Assembly: GCF_029255285.1 (NCBI RefSeq)
Contig: NZ_JAPUVI010000023.1
Location: 49,943-113,942 of the forward strand
Direction: 5' to 3'
Source of the DNA: Accumulibacter sp.
Lineage (GTDB): Bacteria; Pseudomonadota; Gammaproteobacteria; Burkholderiales; Rhodocyclaceae
DNA length: 64,000 bases
In this document: positions 16,699 through 25,749 of the stretch, in pieces
Layout of the letters: every line of letters begins with the position of its first letter
Position numbering within the stretch: position 1 is the stretch's first letter
Made by a program: the position numbers and the translations under genes
The notes under the pieces: generated by a model
The model's input: the letters and a program-made list of their open reading frames with translations, nothing else
What the model was told of the DNA's origin: nothing
Database searches by the model: none

Positions 16699-18612
16699 AT
16701 GGTCAAACTGCTGCAACGCCTCCTGCGCTGGCTGTTCATGCGCATCGAGAATGTCTTCAACGTCGCTTTCGGCGACAAGCTGAACCCCTTCTACCATCTC
16801 GGAACGATCAGCTTCTGGCAATTCTGGCTGCTCGTCGGCTCCGGGCTCTATCTCTACATTTTCGCCGATACCGGCGTCCACGACGCTTTCGACTCGGTCG
16901 AACGGATCACGCACGACCAATGGTGGGCCGGCGGCATTCTGCGCAGCATTCACCGTTACGCGACCGACGGGATGATTCTGACGATGCTGCTGCACATGCT
17001 GCGACACTTCGCCTACGACCGCTATCGCGGCTTCCGCTCGTTCTCCTGGCTGACCGGCGTCGCCTTGCTGTGGCTGGTCTACGTGGCCGGCGTCAACGGC
17101 TTCATGCTGGTCTGGGACAAGCTCGCCCAGTTCGTCGTCATCGCCACGGCCGAGTGGTTCGACATCCTGCCGATGTTCAACGGCACGCTGATCCGCAACT
17201 TCCTCTACCTCGAAACGGTCAATAGCCGCCTGTTCACGCTGCTCGCTTTCATCCACATCGGCGTGCCGCTGATCGTCGCGATCATCATGTGGGTGCACGT
17301 GCAGCGTGTGCCGCGCGCGCACATCAACCCGCCGCGGCCGATCGCCATCGCCGTGACGCTGATGTTTCTCCTGCTCTCGCTGGTCAAGCCGATTCTCAGC
17401 CAGGGCGGCGAGGCCGACATGGCGGTCGTGCCGACCGGCATCGAGTTCGACTGGTTCGAACTGCCGGTACTGGCACTGGTGTACGTGCTGCATCCACTGC
17501 ACGTCTGGTACTGGGTGCTCGGTCTCACGGCGCTGCTCTTCCTGGTCCCCTGGCTGCCGCCGAAGCGACTCGGTTCGGCCAAGGCGCTGACCACGATCAC
17601 TTTCCACCCCGACCAGCGATCGGTCAGCGCACGCTTCGACGAAACCTTGCTCGACGCCGGCCTGCGGCAGGAAATCGACCTGCCCTACGAATGCCGCAAC
17701 GGGGGTTGCGGCGTCTGCAAGTGCACCGTCCTGCAGGGCAAGGTCGACCCCGGCCTCTACCAGCCAAGCGCGCTGTCGGCCGAGGAACTGGCCCAGGGCA
17801 AAGTGCTGATGTGCTGCGCCTCCGCCCTCGAGGACGCCGTCGTCGAGTACGAGGCCGGCGCTTTCGCCCGCAGTTTCCAGGAATACCGCGCGCGCGTCGT
17901 CGGCCTCGAGAAGCTTACCCACGACGTCATGCGCGTTCTGCTCAAGTTGCCGGACGGCCAGCAAATCCGCTTCAAGGCCGGGCAGTACGTGAACATCCTC
18001 CTCGACGACGGGCAACGGCGTGCCTTCTCGTTTGCCAATCCGCCGCACGAGGACGAATTCGTCGAACTGCAGATCCGTCTGATGCCCGGCGGCCGCTTCA
18101 CGACGCATGTCTTCGAACACATGAAGGAAGGCGACGAAGTCCGCTTCGAGGGGCCGATCGGCGACTTTTCGCTGCGCGAGTCGGAGCGGCCGATCGTTTT
18201 CGTTGCCGGCGCCACCGGCTTCGCGCCGGTCAAGAGCATGGTCGAGGACGCTTTCGCACGCGGGCTGAAGCGTGAAATCCATCTCTACTGGGGAGTCAGG
18301 AGCCTGCGCGACCTCTACCTGCCCGAACTGCCGACGCGCTGGGCGCGCGAGCACGCCAACTTCCACTTCATCCCGGTGCTCTCCGAACCGGCACCCGACG
18401 ACCACTGGAACGGACGCACCGGTCTCGTCCACGAAGCGATTCTCGAGGATTTCCCGGAGCTCAAGCAGCACGAGATCTACGCCTGCGGTTCGGTGCGCAT
18501 GGTCGAGGCGATTTTTCCCTTCCTCAAGCAGCACGGGGCGGAAGACGGCGCCTGCTTCTCCGACGCCTTCAGCGTCTCGGCGCGCTCGCTGGCTTTCCAG
18601 CCAAGAAAGTAG
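16699..18612 (+). CDS. Cytochrome b fused to 2Fe-2S ferredoxin and FAD/NAD(P) reductase domains
   Basis: A 637-aa membrane flavo-cytochrome. Residues 1-~290 are cytochrome b/b6 with H85-x13-H99 (IHRYATDGMILTMLLH) and a second pair (FIHIGVPLIVAIIMWVH). Residues ~300-390 are a plant-type 2Fe-2S domain (CRNGGCGVCKC, then a distant cysteine in VLMCCAS). Residues ~395-630 are a ferredoxin-NADP reductase-like module with the FAD motif RAFSFANPP and the NAD(P) motif GATGFAPVKSM. It should pass electrons between NAD(P)H and the membrane quinone/heme b site, in either direction. Such a fusion has, to my recollection, been discussed for Accumulibacter as a way to reoxidise carriers anaerobically. It is third in the operon. 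Confidence 0.85.
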   Translation: MVKLLQRLLRWLFMRIENVFNVAFGDKLNPFYHLGTISFWQFWLLVGSGLYLYIFADTGVHDAFDSVERITHDQWWAGGILRSIHRYATDGMILTMLLHMLRHFAYDRYRGFRSFSWLTGVALLWLVYVAGVNGFMLVWDKLAQFVVIATAEWFDILPMFNGTLIRNFLYLETVNSRLFTLLAFIHIGVPLIVAIIMWVHVQRVPRAHINPPRPIAIAVTLMFLLLSLVKPILSQGGEADMAVVPTGIEFDWFELPVLALVYVLHPLHVWYWVLGLTALLFLVPWLPPKRLGSAKALTTITFHPDQRSVSARFDETLLDAGLRQEIDLPYECRNGGCGVCKCTVLQGKVDPGLYQPSALSAEELAQGKVLMCCASALEDAVVEYEAGAFARSFQEYRARVVGLEKLTHDVMRVLLKLPDGQQIRFKAGQYVNILLDDGQRRAFSFANPPHEDEFVELQIRLMPGGRFTTHVFEHMKEGDEVRFEGPIGDFSLRESERPIVFVAGATGFAPVKSMVEDAFARGLKREIHLYWGVRSLRDLYLPELPTRWAREHANFHFIPVLSEPAPDDHWNGRTGLVHEAILEDFPELKQHEIYACGSVRMVEAIFPFLKQHGAEDGACFSDAFSVSARSLAFQPRK

Positions 18613-18767
18613 CCGAACCGCCGCAGCGAGGCGGCGAAACCCAGTCACCGCCGGCACCTCGGTGCGACCCGTCGTCGGGCGACGCGCCGGGCGCACGGCT
18701 TCCCGCCAGTCGACCCGCGTCCCGCCGTGGAAGCGACGGTTTGCCTGCGGCAACACGACGGTGAGGC
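18613..18767. other. Intergenic region after the cytochrome operon
   Basis: No gene is visible between the cytochrome fusion stop and the ArsR-side promoter. A weak GC hairpin (CCGCC / GGCGG near 18618-18634) without a T-tract is the only structure seen. Confidence 0.4.
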
Positions 18768-18804
18768 TTGACTTCTATATCGATACACCTACACTGGTCG
18801 ATAC
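18768..18804 (+). promoter_or_regulatory. Sigma-70 promoter with direct-repeat operator ahead of the ArsR gene
   Basis: TTGACT (18768-18773) and TACACT (18790-18795) are separated by 16 bases, a good sigma-70 promoter. Two copies of TCGATAC (18780-18786 and 18798-18804) lie 18 bp apart, one in the spacer and one just past the -10. This is a plausible operator for the ArsR-type repressor encoded downstream. Confidence 0.5.
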
Positions 18805-18944
18805 GTTTTTGAGTGGAGTTATGCTGATCGGCTGGTGCGGCCGCGCAGTGGTCGGCGAGGATGGCGGCCGGCGCGGCGCCAAGCCAACGCATGAAGCCCG
18901 CGGAGCGGCGCAGCGACAACACTCTCGGGTTGGAAAGGGAAAGC

Positions 18945-19256
18945 ATGCGGCGTGATTACGGCCGGACGATTCCGGCGGAGTGGCAGGCCATGTCGAAGGT
19001 TTTTGCGGCGCTCGGCGACGAGCACCGGCAGCGCATCGTGCTGCTGTTCGAGGACGGCGAGCGTCTGAACGTCGGGCAGATAGCCGAGGTGTCCACGCTC
19101 GCGCGATCGACCGTTTCGCATCATCTCAAGACCTTGCGCGAAGCGCAGGTGTTGTGCTCGGAAAAGGTCGGCAAGGAGGTCTTCTTCTGGGTGAATAAGG
19201 CTTTCCTCGAAGACTGCCTGAGCCGCGTTCTCGGCTACCTGCAGGAATCGGTCTGA
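18945..19256 (+). CDS. ArsR-family transcriptional regulator
   Basis: A 103-aa winged-helix repressor (MSKVFAALGDEHRQRIVLLF, then VGQIAEVSTLARSTVSHHLK and TLREAQVL). The typical metal-binding ELCVCDL motif is absent and a lone Cys follows (VLCSEK), so it may sense something other than arsenic-type metals. The ATG at 18945 has an AAGGGA site. The frame continues upstream to 18861 but without a better site. The gene heads a plus-strand run to 25669 in which several genes overlap as ATGA. Autoregulation through the repeats at 18780-18804 is likely. Confidence 0.83.
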   Translation: MRRDYGRTIPAEWQAMSKVFAALGDEHRQRIVLLFEDGERLNVGQIAEVSTLARSTVSHHLKTLREAQVLCSEKVGKEVFFWVNKAFLEDCLSRVLGYLQESV

Positions 19257-19286
19257 TGCCAGCCTCGTCTGCGGCCTGGAAATGAG

Positions 19287-20522
19287 ATGAGCCCGCGGCG
19301 TCGTCGGCTGCTGCTCGGTGGTCTGGCGCTGGGCGGCGTCGGGCTGTCGGCCTTCGTCGCCGATCGCTCGCCGACCGTCTTCAATAGCTGCCTGGCGAGT
19401 CTGCCGCAGAGCGCGGCGGTGGACGATCTGGTCGCCGAAGCCTGGTCCGGCATCAGCGCGCAACGCTTCCTCGATTGCCACGTGCATCTGGTGGGCACCG
19501 GCGATTCGGGTAGCGGCATCGAAATCAATCCGCAGATGGAAAGCCTTTTCCACCCGCTGCAATACGCGCAGCGCCTGTTCTATCTCAACGCCGGCTGCGT
19601 CCATGACGCTCCCGGACAGGTGGACGAAAGCTACGTCGAGCGGATGCAGAACCTGGTCGACGGTCTGCGGCCGGGAGCCCGGCTGCTGCTCTTCGCCTTC
19701 GACCGCTACCACACGGCCGACGGCCGTGCCGATCCCGAGCGGAGTTCGTTCTACACGCCCAACGCCTACGCGCGCGCCGTCGCCGCGCGCCACCCGCGGT
19801 ACTTCGAATGGGCGGCGTCGATCCATCCGTATCGTCCCGACTGCGTCGACGAGCTGGCGGCCGCCGTCGCCGGCGGCGCGCGGGCGCTGAAGTGGCTGCC
19901 GCCGGCGATGGGAATCGACCCCTCGTCGCCACTCTGCGACCGCTTCTACGCCGCGCTCGCCAGCCACGACCTGCCACTGATCAGCCACGCCGGCGAGGAA
20001 AAAGCCGTGCATGGCGGCGACCAGCAGGCGCTGGGCAATCCGCTGCTCCTGCGGCGCGCGCTGGACCACGGCGTACGGGTGGTGGTGGCGCACTGCGCTT
20101 CGCTCGGCAGCGCCGTCGACCTCGACCGCGGCGGGACGCTCGTTCCCTGTTTCGACCTCTTTGCCCGCCTGATGGGCGAAGCGCGTTACGAAAAACGGCT
20201 GTTCGGCGACATCTCGGCGCTGACGCAACGCAATCGCAGCGAAGAGACACTGCGCGTCCTGCTCGAGCGCCGCGAATGGCATCCGCGCCTGCTCAACGGT
20301 TCGGACTATCCCTTGCCTGGCATCGTGCCGCTGATTTCGCCCGACGAATTCGCCGCCCGCGGCCTGCTGCCGGCCCCGGCGGCGGCGGTACTCGAGCGCA
20401 TCAGGCAGCACAATCCGCTGCTCTTCGACTTCGTCCTCAAGCGACATCTGTCGTCGCGCGGTCAGCGCTTTTCCCCGACCGTCTTCGAAACACGCGCCTT
20501 CTTCGAAAGGAAGACCGTATGA
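19287..20522 (+). CDS. Amidohydrolase-family protein, probably exported or lipid-anchored
   Basis: A 411-aa protein with a twin-arginine-like, Arg-rich N-terminus and hydrophobic core (MSPRRRRLLLGGLALGGVGL). The mature part is a TIM-barrel amidohydrolase: metal-binding DCHVHLVGTG, the segment GARALKWLPPAMGIDP carrying a candidate bridging lysine, LISHAGEEKAV, VVVAHCASLGSA and the late aspartate in LLNGSDYPLP. The substrate is not evident; the layout resembles the amidohydrolase-2 group (decarboxylases and lactonases). It overlaps the next gene as ATGA. Confidence 0.8.
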   Translation: MSPRRRRLLLGGLALGGVGLSAFVADRSPTVFNSCLASLPQSAAVDDLVAEAWSGISAQRFLDCHVHLVGTGDSGSGIEINPQMESLFHPLQYAQRLFYLNAGCVHDAPGQVDESYVERMQNLVDGLRPGARLLLFAFDRYHTADGRADPERSSFYTPNAYARAVAARHPRYFEWAASIHPYRPDCVDELAAAVAGGARALKWLPPAMGIDPSSPLCDRFYAALASHDLPLISHAGEEKAVHGGDQQALGNPLLLRRALDHGVRVVVAHCASLGSAVDLDRGGTLVPCFDLFARLMGEARYEKRLFGDISALTQRNRSEETLRVLLERREWHPRLLNGSDYPLPGIVPLISPDEFAARGLLPAPAAAVLERIRQHNPLLFDFVLKRHLSSRGQRFSPTVFETRAFFERKTV

Positions 20523-22399
20523 GTTCCCAATTTGGTCTGCTCCAGACCCGCCGCTTCGCCCCCTTCTTCGGCACGCAGTTTCTCGGCGCCTTCAACGACA
20601 ACCTGTTCAAGAACGCCCTGATCGTCCTGCTCACCTTCCAGGCGGCAAAGTGGACGGCGATCCCGCCCGAGGTCCTGACCAACTTGGCCGCCGGCATCTT
20701 CATTCTGCCCTTCTTCCTGTTTTCCGCCACCGCCGGGCAACTCGCCGACAAGTACGACAAGGCCAAGCTGGCGCGCCTCGTCAAGCTGCTCGAAATCGTC
20801 ATCATGGGCGTCGCCTGGCTGGGTTTCTCGGCACACAGCCTGCCGCTGCTGCTCGGCGCGCTGTTTCTGCTCGGCCTGCATTCGACGCTGTTCGGGCCGG
20901 TAAAGTACGCGATCCTGCCGCAGCATCTGCGCGAAAACGAACTCGTCGGCGGCAACGCGCTGGTCGAAGCCGGCACATTCGTCGCCATCCTGATCGGCAC
21001 GCTCGCCGGCGGCCTGCTGGCCGGCGCGGCCGATCATCCAACCTGGGTTGCCTACGCCGGACTGCTGGTCGCCGTTCTCGGCTACCTGGCCAGCCGGGGC
21101 ATTCCGGCAGCACCGGCGCCGGCGCCAGGCCTGGTGGTCAACCTCAACCCCTTGTCGGAAACCTGGCGCAATATCGGCTTCGCGCGCGAGAACCGAACAG
21201 TCTTCCTGTCGATTCTCGGCATCTCCTGGTTCTGGCTCTACGGCGCGTTGTTCCTGGCGCAGTTTCCGGCCTACGCGAAGAACGTCCTGGGCGGCAGCGA
21301 AAGCTCCGTCACGCTCCTGCTCGCGGTGTTTACGATCGGCATCGGCCTCGGGTCGCTGCTCTGCGAGCGGCTGTCGGCCGGACACATCGAAATCGGCCTG
21401 GTACCCTTCGGCTCGATCGGCCTGACGATCTTCGGCATCGACCTGGCGTTCGCCTCGCCCGACCTGCTGCCAGCCGGCGCACCGCTGGCACTGAGCGGGC
21501 TGCTCGCGCTGTACGGAACCTGGCGCGTCCTGTTCGATCTTTTCGCGCTGGGTCTGTTCGGCGGCTTCTTCATCGTCCCGCTGTACGCCCTGATCCAGAT
21601 CCGCAGTGCGCCGGAGCAGCGCGCGCGGATCATCGCCGCCAACAACATCCTCAATGCCTTGTTCATGGTCGTCGGCTCGCTGGCCGCCGCCGGGCTGCTC
21701 GGCGACGGTCTGTCGATTGCCGCGCTGTTCGGCGTCGCCGCGGTGTGCAATGCGGCCGTGGCGGTCTACATCTACAGTCTGGTTCCCGAGTTCATGCTGC
21801 GTTTCATTGCCTGGCTGCTCGTCCACTCGGTTTACCGCCTGCAGCAGAAGGGGCTGCAGAACATTCCCGAAGAAGGGGCGGCGGTTCTCATCTGCAATCA
21901 CGTCAGTTTCGTCGATCCGCTGGTCATCGCAGCCGCCAGCCGGCGACCGATCCGCTTCGTGATGGACCACCGGATCTACCGCCGCCCGCTGATCAGCGTC
22001 GTTTTCCGCCACATGCACGCCATCCCCATTGCGCCTGCCAAGGAAGATCCGGCGATGATGGAAGCGGCCTTCGAAGAAGTGGCGCGCGCGCTCGCCGCGG
22101 GCGAACTGGTGGCGATCTTCCCGGAAGGCAGGATCACCGACACCGGCGAACTCTATCCCTTCCGCCCCGGCGTGCAGCGCATCGTCACACGCACTCCGGT
22201 GCCTGTGATTCCGATGGCACTGCAAGGTCTGTGGGGCAGCTTCTTCAGCCGCAAGGACGGGCCGGCGATGAGCAAGCCGCTGCGCCGCGGAATGTTCTCG
22301 CAAATCGCGCTGACCGTCGGCGCGCCGGTGACGCCGGAAGCGGCGACTCCCGAGCATCTGCAAGCGATCGTCGCCAGCCTGCGCGGCGACTGGCGTTAG
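20519..22399 (+). CDS. MFS lysophospholipid transporter fused to acyltransferase (LplT-PlsC type)
   Basis: A 626-aa fusion. Residues 1-~425 are a 12-helix major facilitator domain of the LplT type (FFGTQFLGAFNDNLFKNALI at the start). Residues ~430-626 are a PlsC/LPLAT acyltransferase with NHVSFVDPL (about 459) and FPEGRITDTGEL (about 533), the catalytic HX4D and substrate-binding motifs. This matches Aas-like proteins lacking the acyl-ACP synthetase domain. It would flip lysophospholipids inward and reacylate them. The ATG at 20519 overlaps the preceding stop (ATGA) and has an AAGGA site. Confidence 0.88.
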   Translation: MSSQFGLLQTRRFAPFFGTQFLGAFNDNLFKNALIVLLTFQAAKWTAIPPEVLTNLAAGIFILPFFLFSATAGQLADKYDKAKLARLVKLLEIVIMGVAWLGFSAHSLPLLLGALFLLGLHSTLFGPVKYAILPQHLRENELVGGNALVEAGTFVAILIGTLAGGLLAGAADHPTWVAYAGLLVAVLGYLASRGIPAAPAPAPGLVVNLNPLSETWRNIGFARENRTVFLSILGISWFWLYGALFLAQFPAYAKNVLGGSESSVTLLLAVFTIGIGLGSLLCERLSAGHIEIGLVPFGSIGLTIFGIDLAFASPDLLPAGAPLALSGLLALYGTWRVLFDLFALGLFGGFFIVPLYALIQIRSAPEQRARIIAANNILNALFMVVGSLAAAGLLGDGLSIAALFGVAAVCNAAVAVYIYSLVPEFMLRFIAWLLVHSVYRLQQKGLQNIPEEGAAVLICNHVSFVDPLVIAAASRRPIRFVMDHRIYRRPLISVVFRHMHAIPIAPAKEDPAMMEAAFEEVARALAAGELVAIFPEGRITDTGELYPFRPGVQRIVTRTPVPVIPMALQGLWGSFFSRKDGPAMSKPLRRGMFSQIALTVGAPVTPEAATPEHLQAIVASLRGDWR

Positions 22400-22400
22400 A

Positions 22401-23303
22401 ATGACCGGCATGGAAACCTGGTCAAGACTGGGCGAGCGGATCGACCGCTACGAAAAACTGATGCGCCTCGACCGGCCGATCGGCATCCTGCTGCTGCTCT
22501 GGCCGACGCTCTGGGCGCTCTGGCTGTCGGCACGCGGCGAACCGAACTGGCTGGTGGCCTGGATCTTCGTTCTCGGAACGGTTTTGATGCGCTCGGCTGG
22601 CTGCGTGATCAACGATCTCGCCGACCGCGATTTCGATCCGCACGTGGCGCGCACCCGCAACCGGCCCCTCGCCGCCGGTCAGGTATCGGTCAGGGAAGCC
22701 TGGCTGCTCTTTGGCGTCCTGATCGTCCTCGCCTTTTTGCTCGTCCTGCTCTTCTGGAACTGGCTGATGGTCGGACTTTCCGCCGCCGCGCTGTTCCTCG
22801 CCGCCAGCTACCCGTTCACCAAGCGCTTTCTCGCCGTGCCGCAGGCCTACCTCGGCCTCGCCTTCGGCTTCGGCATTCCCATGGCCTATGCGGCGCAACT
22901 CGGCAGGGTGCCGACGGAAGCCTGGTGGCTGCTGCTGGCCAACGTCTTCTGGGCGATCGCCTACGACACCGAATACGCGATGGTCGACCGGGCCGACGAT
23001 CTCAAGATCGGCATCCGGACGTCGGCCATCACTTTCGGCCAGGCCGACGTGGCGGCGGTGATGATCTGCTACGCCCTGGCGCTCGGGCTGCTCGCCGCCA
23101 TCGGCACGCGCATCGGTCTGGGCGGCTTCTTCTACGGCGGACTGGCCGGCGCGGCGGCGATCGCCACCTATCACTACACGCTGATCCGGCACCGCCTTCC
23201 CGAACGCTGTTTCAAGGCTTTCTTGCACAACAACTGGCTGGGTGCCAGCGTTTTTGCCGGCATCGCCATCGATTTCTCCGTTGCGAAAGGACTGTTTGCA
23301 TGA
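22401..23303 (+). CDS. ubiA: 4-hydroxybenzoate polyprenyltransferase
   Basis: A 300-aa polytopic prenyltransferase that attaches the polyprenyl tail to 4-hydroxybenzoate in ubiquinone synthesis. Both Mg-pyrophosphate aspartate motifs are present: NDLADRDFD (about residue 70) and [12 protein letters not shown] (about residue 190). [19 protein letters not shown] near the N-terminus is typical. Starts at 22401 or at the methionine three codons later are both possible. It overlaps the following cytochrome gene as ATGA and lies close to ubiD, so the cluster covers two successive steps of the ubiquinone pathway. Confidence 0.95.
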   Translation: MTGMETWSRLGERIDRYEKLMRLDRPIGILLLLWPTLWALWLSARGEPNWLVAWIFVLGTVLMRSAGCVINDLADRDFDPHVARTRNRPLAAGQVSVREAWLLFGVLIVLAFLLVLLFWNWLMVGLSAAALFLAASYPFTKRFLAVPQAYLGLAFGFGIPMAYAAQLGRVPTEAWWLLLANVFWAIAYDTEYAMVDRADDLKIGIRTSAITFGQADVAAVMICYALALGLLAAIGTRIGLGGFFYGGLAGAAAIATYHYTLIRHRLPERCFKAFLHNNWLGASVFAGIAIDFSVAKGLFA

Positions 23304-23728
23304 AAATCCTGCTTCCCGCCTGGCTGGCGCTGTTTGCCGGCGCTCCGCAGGCGGCCGAGGACACGCGCCAACTGGTAGCCATGCCGGCCGCGGCGGACGC
23401 CAACCTGCGCAGCGAAATGCGCGCCAGCCTGCTGGCGCTGAACGAGATTCTCGGGCTGGTGGTGGCCGGCAAGCTCAAGGAAGCCGGCGAGATGGCCGAG
23501 AAGGAGTTGGGCCTGTCAGCCATGGGCAAGCATCGCCAGCAGCCCTTCGACGCCCGTCCGGGGCCGCACATGCCACCCGCCATGCACCGCCTCGGCATCG
23601 ACGGCCACCAGGCGGCAAGCGAGTTTGCGCGCCTCGCGGCGAGCGGCGACCGCGAGCGAACGATCGCCGCGCTGCCTTCACTGACCGCCGCCTGCGTCGC
23701 CTGCCACTATTCGTACCGGATTCGATGA
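23300..23728 (+). CDS. Cytochrome c'-like monoheme protein
   Basis: A 142-aa protein with a signal peptide ([19 protein letters not shown]) and a single heme-attachment motif CVACH at the extreme C-terminus. That placement is typical of cytochrome c'/c556-type four-helix bundles. The region between ([20 protein letters not shown]) is helical. It is probably a periplasmic electron carrier or a gas/NO-binding protein. It overlaps ubiA and ubiD at its two ends as ATGA, an odd place for a periplasmic cytochrome and a sign of strict coexpression with quinone synthesis. Confidence 0.75.
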   Translation: MKILLPAWLALFAGAPQAAEDTRQLVAMPAAADANLRSEMRASLLALNEILGLVVAGKLKEAGEMAEKELGLSAMGKHRQQPFDARPGPHMPPAMHRLGIDGHQAASEFARLAASGDRERTIAALPSLTAACVACHYSYRIR

Positions 23729-25188
23729 AGTACCACGACCTGCGCGACTTCATCGCGCAACTCGAAGCCCTGGGCGAGCTCAGGCGTATCGGCGTCGAGG
23801 TCGACCCGCGGCTCGAGATGACCGAAATCTGCGATCGCGTTCTGCGCGCCGCGGGCCCGGCTCTGCTTTTCGAGAATCCACGCGGCCATTCGATACCGGT
23901 CCTCGCCAACCTGTTCGGAACCGCACGCCGCGTGGCGCTGGGCATGGGACAGGAATCGGTGCTGGCGCTGCGCGAAGTCGGCAAACTGCTCGCCTACCTC
24001 AAGGAACCCGAACCGCCGAAAGGTCTGCGCGACGCCTGGGACAAGCTGCCGGTCCTCAAACAGGTGCTCAACATGGCGCCCCGCCTGCGCTCGTCGGCGC
24101 CCTGTCAGGAAATCGTCCGCGAGGGCCGCGACGTCGACCTCGCCAGCCTGCCGATCCAGCTTTGCTGGCCGGGCGACGCCGCGCCGCTGATCACCTGGGG
24201 ACTGACGGTGACGCGCGGACCGCGCAAGACGCGCCAGAATCTGGGCATCTACCGCCAGCAGGTGATCGGCCCGAACAAGGTGATCATGCGCTGGCTGGCC
24301 CACCGCGGCGGGGCGCTCGATTTTCGCGAGCACTGCCTGGCCAATCCCGGCCAGCCTTTTCCGGTCGCCGTGGCCCTCGGCGCCGATCCGGCGACGATTC
24401 TCGCCGCCGTCACGCCGATCCCCGACACGCTCTCCGAATACCAGTTTGCCGGTCTGCTGCGCGGCGCCAAGACCGAACTGGTGAACTGCCTGGGCTCGGA
24501 GCTGCAGGTGCCGGCGTCCGCCGAGATCGTTCTCGAGGGCGTCATCGATCCGGCCGAGAGCGCGCTCGAAGGACCGTATGGCGACCATACGGGCTATTAC
24601 AACGAGCAGGCGCGTTTTCCGGTGTTCACCATCGAGCGTCTGACCAGTCGTGCAAAGCCGATCTATCACAGCACCTACACGGGCAAACCGCCCGACGAAC
24701 CAGCGATGCTCGGCGTCGCGCTGAACGAAGTCTTCGTGCCGCTTCTGCAGAAGCAGTTCCCGGAGATCGTCGACTTCTATCTGCCGCCCGAAGCTTGCTC
24801 GTACCGCCTGGCGACGGTCAGCCTGCGCAAGCAGTACCCCGGCCACGCCAAGCGCGTCATGTTCGGCATCTGGAGCTTCCTGCGCCAGTTCATGTATACC
24901 AAGTTCATCATCGTGGTCGACGACGACGTGAACATACGCGACTGGAAAGAGGTCATCTGGGCAATGACGACGCGCGTCGACCCGGCGCGCGACACGCTGA
25001 TCGCCGACAATACGCCGATCGACTATCTCGATTTCGCCAGCCCGGTCGCCGGCCTGGGCAGCAAGATGGGGCTGGACGCGACCAACAAGTGGCCCGGCGA
25101 GACGAATCGCGAGTGGGGAACGCCGATCGTCATGGATGCCGCCGTGAAACAGCGCATCGACGCGCTGTGGAACGATTTGGGTGTGTGA
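23725..25188 (+). CDS. ubiD: 3-octaprenyl-4-hydroxybenzoate carboxy-lyase
   Basis: A 487-aa prenylated-FMN-dependent decarboxylase acting after UbiA in ubiquinone synthesis. Family landmarks: [20 protein letters not shown] at the start, [19 protein letters not shown] (cofactor/metal region), [20 protein letters not shown] with the catalytic acidic residues, and [14 protein letters not shown] near the end. Length agrees with E. coli UbiD (about 497). It overlaps the cytochrome gene by four bases. A UbiX flavin prenyltransferase is needed but is not in the window. Confidence 0.95.
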   Translation: MKYHDLRDFIAQLEALGELRRIGVEVDPRLEMTEICDRVLRAAGPALLFENPRGHSIPVLANLFGTARRVALGMGQESVLALREVGKLLAYLKEPEPPKGLRDAWDKLPVLKQVLNMAPRLRSSAPCQEIVREGRDVDLASLPIQLCWPGDAAPLITWGLTVTRGPRKTRQNLGIYRQQVIGPNKVIMRWLAHRGGALDFREHCLANPGQPFPVAVALGADPATILAAVTPIPDTLSEYQFAGLLRGAKTELVNCLGSELQVPASAEIVLEGVIDPAESALEGPYGDHTGYYNEQARFPVFTIERLTSRAKPIYHSTYTGKPPDEPAMLGVALNEVFVPLLQKQFPEIVDFYLPPEACSYRLATVSLRKQYPGHAKRVMFGIWSFLRQFMYTKFIIVVDDDVNIRDWKEVIWAMTTRVDPARDTLIADNTPIDYLDFASPVAGLGSKMGLDATNKWPGETNREWGTPIVMDAAVKQRIDALWNDLGV

Positions 25189-25270
25189 GTGACAGACTGC
25201 CGATACGGCCCCGGCAAGCGACCGACGATCGATCGCTCGCGCCGCTGCGCCAACCATCCTGGAGAAAGTG

Positions 25271-25669
25271 ATGAACGACCAGTTGATTCCCTACACCAAC
25301 CTTGACGGCGCACGCGCCTGGTGCCATGTCATCTACGGCCTGCATGCGCTGGCCGTGGTGATCGGCGTGACCGGCGCGGCGACGGTAGCCGGCGCCTTCG
25401 TTTTTGGCGTTCCGTCGCTGCTTGCCGTCATTCTCAACTACGTCAAGCGCGGCGAGGTCGCCGGGAGCTGGCTCGACAGCCACTATCGCTGGCAGATCCG
25501 GACCTTCTGGTTCACCCTGCTGTGGCTGCTGGTCTATGGCCTGCTGGTGATCACCCTGATCGGCATCCCGATCGCCTGGGTACTGATCGTCATCCTCGGC
25601 CTGTGGGTCGCCTATCGCGTCATCCGCGGCTGGCTGGCGCTCGCCGACCGACGGCCGGTCGGTCGCTGA
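25271..25669 (+). CDS. DUF4870-type small membrane protein
   Basis: A 132-aa protein with three to four hydrophobic helices (LHALAVVIGVTGAATVAGAF, FWFTLLWLLVYGLLVITLIG, IAWVLIVILGLWVAYRVIRG). The conserved HYRWQIRTFW segment between them is characteristic of DUF4870 membrane proteins. Function unknown. The ATG at 25271 follows GGAGA; the GTG one codon earlier is a less likely start. It sits 82 bases after ubiD and may be the last gene of that operon. Confidence 0.8.
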   Translation: MNDQLIPYTNLDGARAWCHVIYGLHALAVVIGVTGAATVAGAFVFGVPSLLAVILNYVKRGEVAGSWLDSHYRWQIRTFWFTLLWLLVYGLLVITLIGIPIAWVLIVILGLWVAYRVIRGWLALADRRPVGR

Positions 25670-25749
25670 ACGGCACTCCGCTGTCCACCATCGACCGAGC
25701 GTCGCATCGATCGACTGCCCGCACGGGCCTGCTGCGGTATTGTCTTCTC

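Noticed and set aside
16036-18756. 900-codon minus-strand frame opposite the cytochrome operon
   Set aside because: Composition is that of an antisense shadow (His, Gln, Arg and Asp rich), with no motif, while the plus strand encodes clear cytochrome domains.
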